Assembly: GCA_016933045.1 (NCBI GenBank)
Contig: JAFGBR010000033.1
Span: 1 to 64,000 of the forward strand
Length of the DNA: 64,000 bases
Reading direction: 5' to 3'
Source of the DNA: Marinilabiliaceae bacterium
GTDB lineage: Bacteria; Bacteroidota; Bacteroidia; Bacteroidales; Marinilabiliaceae
The stretch's first letter is position 1; every line of letters begins with the position of its first letter. Under the pieces are notes generated by a model. It searched no databases. It worked only from the letters and a program-made list of their open reading frames with translations, and was not told the DNA's origin. The translations under genes and the position numbers were made by a program. Below, one piece after another: positions 17,309 through 26,639 of the stretch.

Positions 17309-17794
17309 TTAAACTAATTCTTCATTCGTTTCATTTCTTGATACTATTCTATCTTCTACTTCATCATTAAAATAGGGGAAAAAATCCATAATCGCACTTT
17401 CATTAACTCCCACAATATCAAAATCAACAGTCATACCCGATAATGCTTTTTGAAGCTTATCATAAGCATCTTTAACATCCGATGCCATAATGAGCATTTG
17501 ATTCGACACTTTTTTCTCTTTACCGGCCGACTCATCAACCGAAATATATGTTACTTTACATTTAAACCAACGATCGCCATCCTCATTAGGAAAAACATCC
17601 GTATAATTTGCTTTTCTAATATTTGTAACCGTAAATTCGCCACTAATATAAGCCTCAAGTTCTTTGTTAATACGAGCTTCAGCCTCTGTAAACGAAATTG
17701 CATCAACCAAATAAGGCTCATTAACTTTTTTCTCTTTTCCTGTTTTATCGTCGATTTTTGTATATCGAACTTTACATTCAAACCAATTGTGCAT
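17309..17794 (-). CDS. DUF4494 family protein
   Basis: A 161-residue soluble protein of the Bacteroidota-specific DUF4494 family. Two similar halves are visible: WFECKVRYTKIDDKTGKEKKV and WFKCKVTYISVDESAGKEKKV each open a strand-helix-strand unit, so the protein is an internal duplication. No catalytic motif is evident and the function is unknown. A perfect TATATTTG on the minus strand (17817-17824) lies just upstream and is a likely -7 element. Confidence 0.85.
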   Translation of the reverse strand: MHNWFECKVRYTKIDDKTGKEKKVNEPYLVDAISFTEAEARINKELEAYISGEFTVTNIRKANYTDVFPNEDGDRWFKCKVTYISVDESAGKEKKVSNQMLIMASDVKDAYDKLQKALSGMTVDFDIVGVNESAIMDFFPYFNDEVEDRIVSRNETNEELV

Positions 17795-17912
17795 ATTCTT
17801 ATTATTTTTTAAAACACAAATATAAAACCTTCTTAATTACTTAATAGAAAAAGTTGTTAACATACAAAATAACGAAAAACAAAGAAAATTGTATGAATTA
17901 AATATTTTTAAC

Positions 17913-17953
17913 ACTTAGGAAACTTTTATTACAACAAAAGTTTCCTAAGTTTG
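17913..17953 (+). promoter_or_regulatory. Perfect 15-bp inverted repeat overlapping the efflux-operon promoter
   Basis: The arms 17913-17927 and 17936-17950 are perfectly complementary around an 8-base spacer. The right arm runs into TAAGTTTG (17946-17953), a perfect TAnnTTTG -7 element 47 bases before the tetR start. A dimeric TetR repressor bound here would cover the promoter, so this is a strong candidate for the autoregulatory operator. Confidence 0.6.
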
Positions 17954-18000
17954 ATTTTGAAGCTTAAATTGTTCATACAAAAAATAAAAACAACAAAAGC

Positions 18001-18615
18001 ATGTCAAAAGAAAAAGAAGACATTACACTCAAAGTAAAAGACTTATACTTTAAATATGGAATAAAAAGCGTTTCGATGGATGATGTTGCTCATGAATCTG
18101 GGATATCAAAAAAAACTCTTTATCAACACTTTAAAGACAAAGCTGAACTTGTTGAATCGGTAATTAATCTTGTCTTTAACGAAAATATGACAATAATAAA
18201 TACCGCAATTGAAACTTGTGACGATGCAATTAGCGAAATGTACGAGATTCATGTTTTTATGAACAAGATTGCCCGTGAACACAGCTATTCAGTTGAATAT
18301 GACTTAAAAAAATATTACCCTCATCTGCATGAATTAATAATAAACACCAAACGTGAGAGAATATATTCCATCGGACTCAAAAACCTTAAAAGGGGTAAAA
18401 AAGAAGGATTTTACCGACCTGAAATAAACGAAAAAATCATTGCTAAAATTAATCTTATGCGTTTAGAAAGTTCAATAGATAACTGCATTTTTTCAGATAA
18501 TGAGCTCCTTTCGCAAGACTATTTTAAAGAAATGCTCATATACCACATTAGAGGTATTGCAACTCACGATGGCATAAAAAAACTTGACTCATTATTAAAA
18601 AACAATAAATTATAA
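18001..18615 (+). CDS. TetR-family transcriptional regulator
   Basis: A 204-residue repressor. The N-terminal helix-turn-helix (about 20-50, VSMDDVAHESGISKKTLYQHFKDK) is typical of TetR; the rest is the helical ligand-binding and dimerisation domain. It is the first gene of an RND efflux operon, six bases before the TolC gene. A perfect inverted repeat over its own promoter suggests autoregulation with release by a pump substrate. The ligand is unknown. Confidence 0.93.
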   Translation: MSKEKEDITLKVKDLYFKYGIKSVSMDDVAHESGISKKTLYQHFKDKAELVESVINLVFNENMTIINTAIETCDDAISEMYEIHVFMNKIAREHSYSVEYDLKKYYPHLHELIINTKRERIYSIGLKNLKRGKKEGFYRPEINEKIIAKINLMRLESSIDNCIFSDNELLSQDYFKEMLIYHIRGIATHDGIKKLDSLLKNNKL

Positions 18616-18621
18616 ATAACT

Positions 18622-19935
18622 ATGACCTTAAAGCAATATTCAATACTTATTTATCAGTTGGCTATCTTGCTATTAATAAGTCAAAACACTTTGGCTCAAA
18701 ACAGCAACGACACCATAAAATTAACCTTAACCGAAGCCAGAGCTTTTGCTCTTTCAAACAATAAAACAGTTTTAGCATCGAAAATGGATGTTGAAATTGC
18801 TAAAAACAAAGTGCGCGAAACCACAACTATTGGATTACCCCAATTTAATGTTGATGCAAACTACCAACACATAATTGGCGATATAATTAAATTCCCAGTC
18901 AATCCAAACGAACCTCCTATTCCAATCCTGGAAAGAGACAATGCAACCATCGACTTTAAAATTACTCAGCTTATTTTTAGCGGTGAATATATTGTTGGCC
19001 TTCAGGCTACAAAAGTGTATAGGTCAATTTCAGAACAAAACCTTATTAAAAACCAACTTGACATAATCCAATCTGTTGAAGGAACATACAACATGATTCT
19101 GGTTTTTAAAGAAAACCTAAAAATAATTCAGGAAAACAAGTTTTTAACTGAAAAAACTCTCTCTGAGATGCAAGCTATGTTAGATGCTGGCTTTATAGAA
19201 GATACTGAAGTTGACCAAATTAAAATAAATCTTACAGGTTTAAATAATCTTGAAGCTTCATTTGTAGGCCAATTACAAAACTCTATCAACCTGTTAAAAT
19301 TTCAATTGGGAATGGATTTTAACCAGAATGTATCAATTGTTGATGATATAAACACATCTATTGATTTATTAAAACCTGTTTACGAAAAATATTTCGATGT
19401 CAATCAAAATATTGAATATAAAATGGTTAATAACAAAGTGCAGATATCTAAATTAAACCTCAGAAAAGAGAAAAGCACATTTCTTCCTGTAATAGCAGGT
19501 TTTTATAATCATCAGGAACTATGGAAAGAACCTTTATTAAATTTTCAACCCCAGGATATTATTGGCGTTTCACTCTCTATTCCAATTATTACAAGCGGCC
19601 AAAGGCTTTTCAAGGTAAAGCAGGCATCTATTAGCCTTGACAAAAGCGAAATTGAAAAAAGCCAACTAAATGATGGCTTACAATTAAAGTATCAAAACCT
19701 GCTATTAAACTACGAAACAGCTTATAACAAATACATTAACCATAAAGACAAATGTTCATTATGTAAAAAAATATTTGAAAAAACAAACATAAAATTTAAA
19801 GAAGGTGTCTCGTCAAGCTTCGATCTAACACAAATTCAAATACAATACCTAACTTCTATAAGTGATTATTACAACACGATACTGGAGCTATTAAACACAA
19901 AAAACGAAATTGAGAGATTATTATCAAACAAGTAA
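18622..19935 (+). CDS. TolC-family outer-membrane efflux protein
   Basis: A 437-residue outer-membrane channel of tripartite pumps. A signal peptide (about 1-26, ending LAQ) is followed by two outer-membrane-efflux repeats rich in long helices (for example LTLTEARAFALSNNKTVLASKMDVEIAKNKV), as expected for the TolC alpha-barrel. It sits between tetR and the adaptor gene. The 159-base gap to the adaptor is longer than the others in the operon because it holds copy B of a dispersed repeat. Confidence 0.9.
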   Translation: MTLKQYSILIYQLAILLLISQNTLAQNSNDTIKLTLTEARAFALSNNKTVLASKMDVEIAKNKVRETTTIGLPQFNVDANYQHIIGDIIKFPVNPNEPPIPILERDNATIDFKITQLIFSGEYIVGLQATKVYRSISEQNLIKNQLDIIQSVEGTYNMILVFKENLKIIQENKFLTEKTLSEMQAMLDAGFIEDTEVDQIKINLTGLNNLEASFVGQLQNSINLLKFQLGMDFNQNVSIVDDINTSIDLLKPVYEKYFDVNQNIEYKMVNNKVQISKLNLRKEKSTFLPVIAGFYNHQELWKEPLLNFQPQDIIGVSLSIPIITSGQRLFKVKQASISLDKSEIEKSQLNDGLQLKYQNLLLNYETAYNKYINHKDKCSLCKKIFEKTNIKFKEGVSSSFDLTQIQIQYLTSISDYYNTILELLNTKNEIERLLSNK

Positions 19936-20007
19936 ACAAACTATAAGCAAATATTACTCACTTATAAGACTTTCTATCTGGCAATTATTAACAAAATAAA
20001 ACCTAAG

Positions 20008-20058
20008 AAACGGGCATGATTCGTTAAACAATAACACGGATGAATATTCATCATGCGA
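20008..20058 (-). repeat. Dispersed palindromic element, copy B
   Basis: The reverse complement of 20008-20058 matches copy A (9145-9216) in both end blocks (24/26 and 19/20), but only 5 bases separate the blocks here against 26 in copy A. It also contains a perfect 14-base palindrome, gatgaatattcatc (20039-20052). It lies inside the efflux operon between tolC and the adaptor. Confidence 0.6.
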
Positions 20059-20094
20059 ATTCAATCCGGTTTTTACTTGATAAATTATTTACCG

Positions 20095-21219
20095 ATGAAA
20101 ACAACTATTAAAAAAATAAGCATTCTTATATTAATCGTTACTACAATAGTAGCATGTGAAAGCAATAAACAAAACCAATTAATAAAACTAAAAAAAGAAC
20201 GACAAACACTTGATGAAAAAATTTCACTGTTAGAAAAAGAGATTATATCTGACACCACAATAGTAAAACCCAACGAATTCAGTAAAAGTGTTTTAGTTGA
20301 AAAAGCAAAACTAATACCTTTTGAACATTATATAGAAATACACGGAAAACTCGATGGTGAAGAGAACGTACAACTATATCCAAAAGGACAAGGCGTTGTA
20401 ACAAAAGTTCTTGTATTACTTGGCAGTACTGTAAAAAAAGGTCAGGTAATTGCAACACTTGATGCCGGAGCTTTAGAAAAATCATTTGAGCAAGCTAAAG
20501 CACAATACAAATTAGCCAACGAAATGTTTGAAAGACAAAAGAAGCTTTGGGAACAAAGAATTGGCTCTGAAGTTCAATACTTACAGGCAAAAACACAAAA
20601 AGAAGCATCGGAACAAGGGCTTGCCGCACTTGAACAACAACTTGATTATATGACAATTAAAAGCCCTATTGACGGATCAGTTGAGGATTTACCATTAAAA
20701 GTTGGAATGGCTGTATCTCCGGCAATGCCCGTAGCAACTGTAATAAACTTTTCATCGGCAAAAGTAGTGGCTGAAGTAGCCGAAGCTTATGGTACCCAAA
20801 TAAAAAAAGATGATTTTGTTACAGTTTTTTTCCCAGACCTAAAAAAACAAATAGCTGCAAAAATAACCACTACAAGCAACTATATCAATCCGATAAACCG
20901 ATCTTTTAAAATTGAAGTTCGCCTTAATGAAATGGAGAAAAGTTTTAAAGCAAATATGGTTGCTGTACTAAAAATAGCCGATTACAAAAACGACAAAGCC
21001 TTTGCTATTCCTATCAATCTAATTCAAACCGATTCGAAAGGAAATTATATTTATGTAGCTCAACATAACAACTCAAAAACCATAGCTTCAAAAAAATATA
21101 TCAAACAAGGTATGAGCTACAACGGCATGGTTGAAATAATTGATGGTTTAACAGAAAATGACCTGATTATCACATCGGGATACCTATCGTTAAATCAGGG
21201 AACTACCATTAAATACTAA
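20095..21219 (+). CDS. RND efflux periplasmic adaptor (membrane fusion protein)
   Basis: A 374-residue lipoprotein that links the pump to TolC. The start at 20095 gives a signal with lipobox IVAC; the longer frame from 20053 begins inside the dispersed repeat and would hide the lipobox. A coiled coil (about 22-45) is followed by the lipoyl/barrel-sandwich half (LGSTVKKGQVIATLD), the alpha-hairpin (FEQAKAQYKLANEMFERQKK), the second lipoyl half (MTIKSPIDGSVEDLPLKVG) and beta-barrel domains. It precedes the pump gene by 18 bases. Confidence 0.92.
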   Translation: MKTTIKKISILILIVTTIVACESNKQNQLIKLKKERQTLDEKISLLEKEIISDTTIVKPNEFSKSVLVEKAKLIPFEHYIEIHGKLDGEENVQLYPKGQGVVTKVLVLLGSTVKKGQVIATLDAGALEKSFEQAKAQYKLANEMFERQKKLWEQRIGSEVQYLQAKTQKEASEQGLAALEQQLDYMTIKSPIDGSVEDLPLKVGMAVSPAMPVATVINFSSAKVVAEVAEAYGTQIKKDDFVTVFFPDLKKQIAAKITTTSNYINPINRSFKIEVRLNEMEKSFKANMVAVLKIADYKNDKAFAIPINLIQTDSKGNYIYVAQHNNSKTIASKKYIKQGMSYNGMVEIIDGLTENDLIITSGYLSLNQGTTIKY

Positions 21220-21237
21220 TTCCCAAAAATTTATGAA

Positions 21238-24200
21238 ATGGAAAAAATAAAAAAACATTTTAAACCTACTAGCTGGTCTATCGACAACAAAACCAGTATA
21301 TATGTACTTGTTATTATTTTAGCTTTATTTGGGTACAGTAGCTATAATAATATTCCCAAAGAACAATTTCCCGAAGTAGTTATCCCAACAATAATTATAA
21401 ATACAATATATCCTGGAACATCACCTACCGACATTGAAAATCTTATTACCCGTCCCATCGAAAAAAACCTAAAATCGATAAGCGGGGTTAAAGATATTAG
21501 AAGTAATTCGGTACAGGATTTATCAACTATAATTGTCGAGTTTCAAACCGATGTTGATATTGATAAAGCAAAACAAGATGTTAAAGATGAGGTTGACAAA
21601 ACAAAAAATGATTTGCCATCCGATTTAGATCAAGATCCAAACATTATGGAGATTGACATATCGGAATTACCAATTATGTACATTAACCTATCAGGGAATT
21701 ATCCTTTAGATAAGATTAAAGAATTTGCCGATGAGGCTCAAGACAGAATTGAAGAACTTAGCGAAATTACTCGTGTTGACATAGTAGGTGCTCTAGAAAA
21801 AGAAATTCAGGTTAATATTGATATGTACCGAATGAACGCTTACCGCCTTACATTCAGCGATATAGAAAGAGCCATTGCCAGCGAAAATGTAACCATTTCG
21901 AGTGGCAACATTAACCTTCACGGCATGAGTCGCAACATAAGAGTTGTTGGCGAATTTAAAAACCTCGAAACTATTAAAAATATTGTTATCGGTGCTTCGG
22001 GCGGTGCACTGGTATACCTTAAAGATGTAGCAGAAGTTAAGTCCGATTTTAAAGATCAAGACAGTTATGCCCGATTAGATAGTAAAAATGTATTAACCTT
22101 AAACATTATTAAAAAGAGCGGCCAAAACCTGCTTAATGCTTCCGATAAAATAAAAGATATTCTCACTGATCTTGAAAAAACAAAATTTCCTAATGACTTG
22201 AAAATAGTTATTTCGGGAGACCAAAGCAAATTTACAAGAACAACACTAAATGACCTTAATAATACAATTATTATTGGATTTATTTTAGTAACAATAGTGC
22301 TGATGTTTTTCATGGGCGTAACCAATGCCTTTTTTGTTGGCATTTCAGTACCTCTGTCAATGGCCTTAGCATACATTATTATGCCCGGCATAGACTTTAC
22401 ACTTAACATGCTGGTAATGTTTTCGTTCATTTTTGCATTAGGAATTGTGGTTGATGATGCCATTGTTGTAATTGAAAATACACATCGTATTTTTATGAAA
22501 ACCAATATGACAATTGTTGAAGCTGCAAAATTCGCCGCAGGTGAAGTATTTGTTCCAATATTAGCAGGAACACTAACAACACTGGCACCATTTTTTCCAT
22601 TGGCTTTTTGGCCCGGTGTTATAGGTAAATTTATGTTTTACATTCCTGTAACCATAATTATTACCTTATTTGCCTCACTTATTGTAGCTTATATTATTAA
22701 CCCTGTATTTGCCGTTCAGTTTATGAAACGCGATGAAGAACACAAAGGTATTTCACGAAATAAATTGTGGACTTATAATGGTATTATGCTATTCATTGGA
22801 TTAATACTTCATATTACACAGCAACCGGGTTGGGCAAACTTATTGATATTCTTTGCAATAAGTATGGTTATGCACAATATATGGGGTTACAAAATTTTAC
22901 TCCACTTCCAACACACTGTAATACCTGGCATACTTAACAAGTACGAAATACTACTACGGAAACTGCTAAAGAAACGCAGACCGCATTATTTATTATTCGG
23001 CATTATTGGACTATTCCTGTTTACTATAATTTTAACAATCAATTTCACTCCCAAAGTGGTTCTTTTCCCCGATAATGAGCCCAATCAGATAAATACATTC
23101 ATAAAATTACCAGTTGGTACCGACATTGAAGTAACTGATTCAGTAACTAAAGTAGTTGAAAGAAAAATTATGAACGTGCTAGGTAAAAACAATCCAATTG
23201 TTGAATCTGTAATTTCAAATGTAGCCCTTGGAGCTTCTGAAGATATGTTCGATTCGGGAACAAAAACAACACATAAAGGAAAAGTTACTGTTAACTTTGT
23301 TGAGTTTGCCAAACGAAACGGAGAAAATTCAAACCAATATCTCGAAAAAATAAGACGCGAAATTAAAGGTATACCGGGTGCCGAAATAAATGTTGACAAA
23401 GAACAAAACGGCCCTCCAACTGGTAAACCTGTAAATATTGAAATTAGCGGTGATGATTTGGATTTACTTATTGAAACTTCTAATCGTTTCATGTCTTATC
23501 TCGATTCATTAAAAATACCGGGTGCCGACCAATTCAAAACCGATTTTGAAAGTACCAAACCCGAAGTAATCATTAATATCGACAGGGTAAGAGCCAATTT
23601 AGAAGGAATTACAACCGGCCATGTAGGATCAGAACTTCGTACAGCAGTTTTTGGTAAAGAAGCATCGAAATACCGCGAAGGTGAAGATCAATACCCTATT
23701 CAATTACGATTCATAAAAAATCAACGCGAAAATCTCGATAAACTCATTAATATTATGATAACATATAGAGATATGAATACCGGAATTTTACGCAGCATTC
23801 CCCTATCGGCAGTTGCAAAAATTAATTATGAAAACTCTGTTGGTAGCATATCGCGTTTAAACCTTAAAAGGGTTATTACTATAAATTCAAACGTTATTAC
23901 TGGTTACACAGCTAACGAAGTAGTTGCTGACATTAAATATAATATACCAAGGTTTTCAAAATCTGATGATATTGAAATAAGTATTACTGGTGAACAAGAA
24001 GATCAAAAAGAAACCGGTGAATTTTTATCAGTTGCACTCATGTTAGCACTTTGTTTAATTTTATTCATATTAATTACACAATTCAACTCAATTGCTAAGC
24101 CCATTATTATTATTTCGGAAGTAATTTTTAGTGTAATTGGTGTTCTTTTAGGTTTCATATTTACCGGAATGCCAATTTCAATTATTATGACGGGCATGGG

Positions 24201-24606
24201 ACTTGTTGCATTAGCTGGAATTGTTGTTCGAAATGGTATTTTACTTGTTGAATTTACCGATGTTCAAATTGCAAATGGATTACGCCCCCGCGAAGCCATG
24301 ATACAGGCAGGAAAAGCAAGAATAACACCTGTTTTATTAACAGCCGCCTCTACCATTTTAGGTCTTATACCATTGGCCATTGGATTCAATATTGATTTTG
24401 TGGGGTTATTCACAAATTTTGAACCCAACATCCATTTTGGAGGCGATAACGTAATGTTCTTTGGCCCACTTTCCTGGACAATTATTTTCGGATTAACCGT
24501 TGCAACATTTTTAACACTGGTTATGATTCCTGCATTTTACCATATCATATATGCCCAAAATATTAAATGGAAAAGATTTAAAAATAAATTTAAAACCATA
24601 ATATAG
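21238..24606 (+). CDS. RND-family efflux transporter permease (AcrB/HAE-like)
   Basis: A 1122-residue proton-driven inner-membrane pump. TM1 (about 23-42) leads into a porter domain with PEVVIPTIIINTIYPGTSPTDIEN. TM4 carries the proton-relay pair in GIVVDDAIVVIENTHR, and two similar halves, each with six membrane helices and a large periplasmic loop, are evident. The protein is about 80 residues longer than AcrB; extra hydrophobic sequence (about residues 510-550) follows the first helix bundle. The type is hydrophobe/amphiphile exporter rather than metal exporter. The substrate is unknown. Last gene of the TetR-controlled operon. Confidence 0.94.
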   Translation: MEKIKKHFKPTSWSIDNKTSIYVLVIILALFGYSSYNNIPKEQFPEVVIPTIIINTIYPGTSPTDIENLITRPIEKNLKSISGVKDIRSNSVQDLSTIIVEFQTDVDIDKAKQDVKDEVDKTKNDLPSDLDQDPNIMEIDISELPIMYINLSGNYPLDKIKEFADEAQDRIEELSEITRVDIVGALEKEIQVNIDMYRMNAYRLTFSDIERAIASENVTISSGNINLHGMSRNIRVVGEFKNLETIKNIVIGASGGALVYLKDVAEVKSDFKDQDSYARLDSKNVLTLNIIKKSGQNLLNASDKIKDILTDLEKTKFPNDLKIVISGDQSKFTRTTLNDLNNTIIIGFILVTIVLMFFMGVTNAFFVGISVPLSMALAYIIMPGIDFTLNMLVMFSFIFALGIVVDDAIVVIENTHRIFMKTNMTIVEAAKFAAGEVFVPILAGTLTTLAPFFPLAFWPGVIGKFMFYIPVTIIITLFASLIVAYIINPVFAVQFMKRDEEHKGISRNKLWTYNGIMLFIGLILHITQQPGWANLLIFFAISMVMHNIWGYKILLHFQHTVIPGILNKYEILLRKLLKKRRPHYLLFGIIGLFLFTIILTINFTPKVVLFPDNEPNQINTFIKLPVGTDIEVTDSVTKVVERKIMNVLGKNNPIVESVISNVALGASEDMFDSGTKTTHKGKVTVNFVEFAKRNGENSNQYLEKIRREIKGIPGAEINVDKEQNGPPTGKPVNIEISGDDLDLLIETSNRFMSYLDSLKIPGADQFKTDFESTKPEVIINIDRVRANLEGITTGHVGSELRTAVFGKEASKYREGEDQYPIQLRFIKNQRENLDKLINIMITYRDMNTGILRSIPLSAVAKINYENSVGSISRLNLKRVITINSNVITGYTANEVVADIKYNIPRFSKSDDIEISITGEQEDQKETGEFLSVALMLALCLILFILITQFNSIAKPIIIISEVIFSVIGVLLGFIFTGMPISIIMTGMGLVALAGIVVRNGILLVEFTDVQIANGLRPREAMIQAGKARITPVLLTAASTILGLIPLAIGFNIDFVGLFTNFEPNIHFGGDNVMFFGPLSWTIIFGLTVATFLTLVMIPAFYHIIYAQNIKWKRFKNKFKTII

Positions 24607-24824
24607 TTAAGGTTAACCCCGACATAGCAGATATTAAATTTGAAATAAATTTTTACTGAATCTTAGTCACTGCCATAGACGGGATTATTTTTGAATAATT
24701 AGGGTAATGATTAAATACAGACTTTAAAAAAATCACTTTTTTTCAAAAAAAAACAATTGAGCGTACGTATGACATCTAAATCAATTGTCATAGTATTTGA
24801 ATAGATGAGTTAAAAAATTTAAAT

Positions 24825-25064
24825 ATGACTACAAAATCAATAAGAAGAAATCTTTATAAAGTACTACGAAAAACAGGAGTACCACGAGATTTGATTGTAG
24901 AAGATGCCGAATTAAAAGATGAATTGTTGATGGATGATATTGACATGACCTGTTTCCTCTATTATTTAGAAACTAATTTTAGTGTCGATTTAAAAAATGA
25001 AGAAATAGCTCAGTTAAATTCAGTTAAATCAACAATTGATTATTTGCAACGTCATTGTGCATAA
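24825..25064 (+). CDS. Acyl-carrier-protein-like protein lacking the phosphopantetheine serine
   Basis: A 79-residue acidic helical protein with the layout of an acyl carrier protein: helix 1 (RNLYKVLRKTG), a loop with an LKDEL motif, helix 2 beginning at the modification site, and a C-terminal helix (SVKSTIDYLQRH). At the site where ACPs read DSLD it reads DDID (about residues 37-40), so there is no Ser for the 4'-phosphopantetheine. It should not be modifiable there. The role is unknown. It stands alone, with inverted heptamers tatgaca/tgtcata (24768-24774, 24786-24792) upstream. Confidence 0.65.
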   Translation: MTTKSIRRNLYKVLRKTGVPRDLIVEDAELKDELLMDDIDMTCFLYYLETNFSVDLKNEEIAQLNSVKSTIDYLQRHCA

Positions 25065-25136
25065 AGGATTGTGAAAAAATCCTCCCAAGTTGTTTTCAAA
25101 GTAGCTCCAAAAACCGTCAACTCCCATATCCTATTT

Positions 25137-26624
25137 CTACTTTGAAAGCAACTTATTTTTTTCAATAAAAAACATCTTTTCTAAATCATCTGACGGCTTA
25201 ATAATATTATATAAAAGCCAAAATATATCCTTTTCTCCCTCTTCTACCTTATCATATAGTACATAATCAGGCTTAAAAATTTCTTTATTTAAAATCCTAT
25301 TAGGAATTTGTACATCTGTAACCAATAATTCAGATTTGGCAAAAAAATCAGATCGTAATCTACGTTGCTTATCAATCACTTTTATTTTTATTTCACCTAT
25401 TACCTTATTTAAAATCCACCTTCCACTATACAACCTGTAATCAACACTATATTTTGCAAAATATGGCTTTGCTCTTGAGTTACGTTTATCCTTCCTAATT
25501 AAAAACTCACGACTCTTTTTCAAAGTATTTTTAGTCATTTCAAACTCTGCTTTCACTAATGCGTAACTTTCGGCATTAATATAAAACATACCTTTGTAAA
25601 GCAAATTACCGTCATCAACATAAGGCTCAAAAGCTACATTAAAAATACATTCATCATTTAAGTAACTTACTCCTTCGTATGAATACCTATAAATATCATT
25701 TTCAATATTTGGGAAAAAATCAAGATACCTAGCAATATCAATTCTCGAAAAAAGATAAGGCCCTCCTTGCAAACGAAACAATATCGATCTCATACTATCC
25801 ACATCATCACGCTTTCGACCTTTCACAAACCGAACTTTTTCCATTACCGAAGGTGTCAAATACGATGGTTTATTTACATCTAAAACAGATTCCAACACCT
25901 GAACATATCTGCCATCTTGCATAACCGACTCGCGATAAAAGGCTGTCAAACTCACTGTGGTATCAAGATAATTATGAACCTTATTATCCACTACTTTTTC
26001 CAAAATATTATCTGGTGAAATTGCAGTTACATCAACCTCCGACAGTTGAACTGCAACCCTCTTCATATTAACATTTATACTAGTATCAACAACCTGCATG
26101 CAAAGCTTAATACTTTGATAACCAATTGTCGAAATCATTATTGAATCATTAGCTAAACTAAATGGAACAACCAACCGGAATTCACCCATTTCGTTAGTAA
26201 CAGTACCTATTGGCTCTTTATTAAACCCAATGTGAACATAAGGCAAAGGCTCTCCGCTTTGTTCATCATTTACAACTCCCTTAAATTGAAAATAGCTTTT
26301 GGAAGAGAGATCGTGCAACAACAAATCTCGTCGTATAATAACTTGATTTCGGTATAACAAAACATCTATTCTTTTACTAATCAACACATTTTCAAGTAAA
26401 TCCACTACAGATGATTGTTGTATATCAATAGTAACAACAGAATCAACAGGAACAACATCTACATCATACGAAAATTTCACATCATAAATTAAACTTAATG
26501 TATCAATAAGTTTACCAATTGAAATATCCCTAAGTTGTAAATTAAACAAACTATCTTTTTTGCTTTGGGAGTGTGCAAATGCAAAACATAAAAAAAATAA
26601 AGCGCATGTAATACGATATTTCAT
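25137..26624 (-). CDS. STN and carboxypeptidase-regulatory-domain outer-membrane-type protein
   Basis: A 495-residue exported protein (signal 1-19). It has a secretin/TonB short N-terminal (STN) domain (about 25-98), the domain through which FecA-type receptors talk to FecR, then a carboxypeptidase-D regulatory beta-sandwich (about 113-195, GVVNDEQSGEPLPYVHIGF) and a strand-rich C-terminal region of about 290 residues. There is no plug and no 22-strand barrel, so it is not a TonB receptor. It starts 15 bases after the FecR gene and is the likely signal input of that anti-sigma system. Confidence 0.8.
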   Translation of the reverse strand: MKYRITCALFFLCFAFAHSQSKKDSLFNLQLRDISIGKLIDTLSLIYDVKFSYDVDVVPVDSVVTIDIQQSSVVDLLENVLISKRIDVLLYRNQVIIRRDLLLHDLSSKSYFQFKGVVNDEQSGEPLPYVHIGFNKEPIGTVTNEMGEFRLVVPFSLANDSIMISTIGYQSIKLCMQVVDTSINVNMKRVAVQLSEVDVTAISPDNILEKVVDNKVHNYLDTTVSLTAFYRESVMQDGRYVQVLESVLDVNKPSYLTPSVMEKVRFVKGRKRDDVDSMRSILFRLQGGPYLFSRIDIARYLDFFPNIENDIYRYSYEGVSYLNDECIFNVAFEPYVDDGNLLYKGMFYINAESYALVKAEFEMTKNTLKKSREFLIRKDKRNSRAKPYFAKYSVDYRLYSGRWILNKVIGEIKIKVIDKQRRLRSDFFAKSELLVTDVQIPNRILNKEIFKPDYVLYDKVEEGEKDIFWLLYNIIKPSDDLEKMFFIEKNKLLSK

Positions 26625-26639
26625 AGAACATACAATTTA

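Noticed and set aside
20053..20094. Earlier start for the RND adaptor
   Set aside because: The added residues come from the dispersed repeat and would bury the lipobox.
21238..24606. Heavy-metal (CusA-type) RND pump
   Set aside because: Its overall motifs and the TetR-type operon fit the drug and amphiphile exporter group, and no metal-binding methionine clusters or metal genes are seen.
24768..24792. Inverted heptamers tatgaca/tgtcata as an operator for the ACP-like gene
   Set aside because: Short arms in AT-rich DNA with no regulator gene nearby; too likely by chance to list as a feature.
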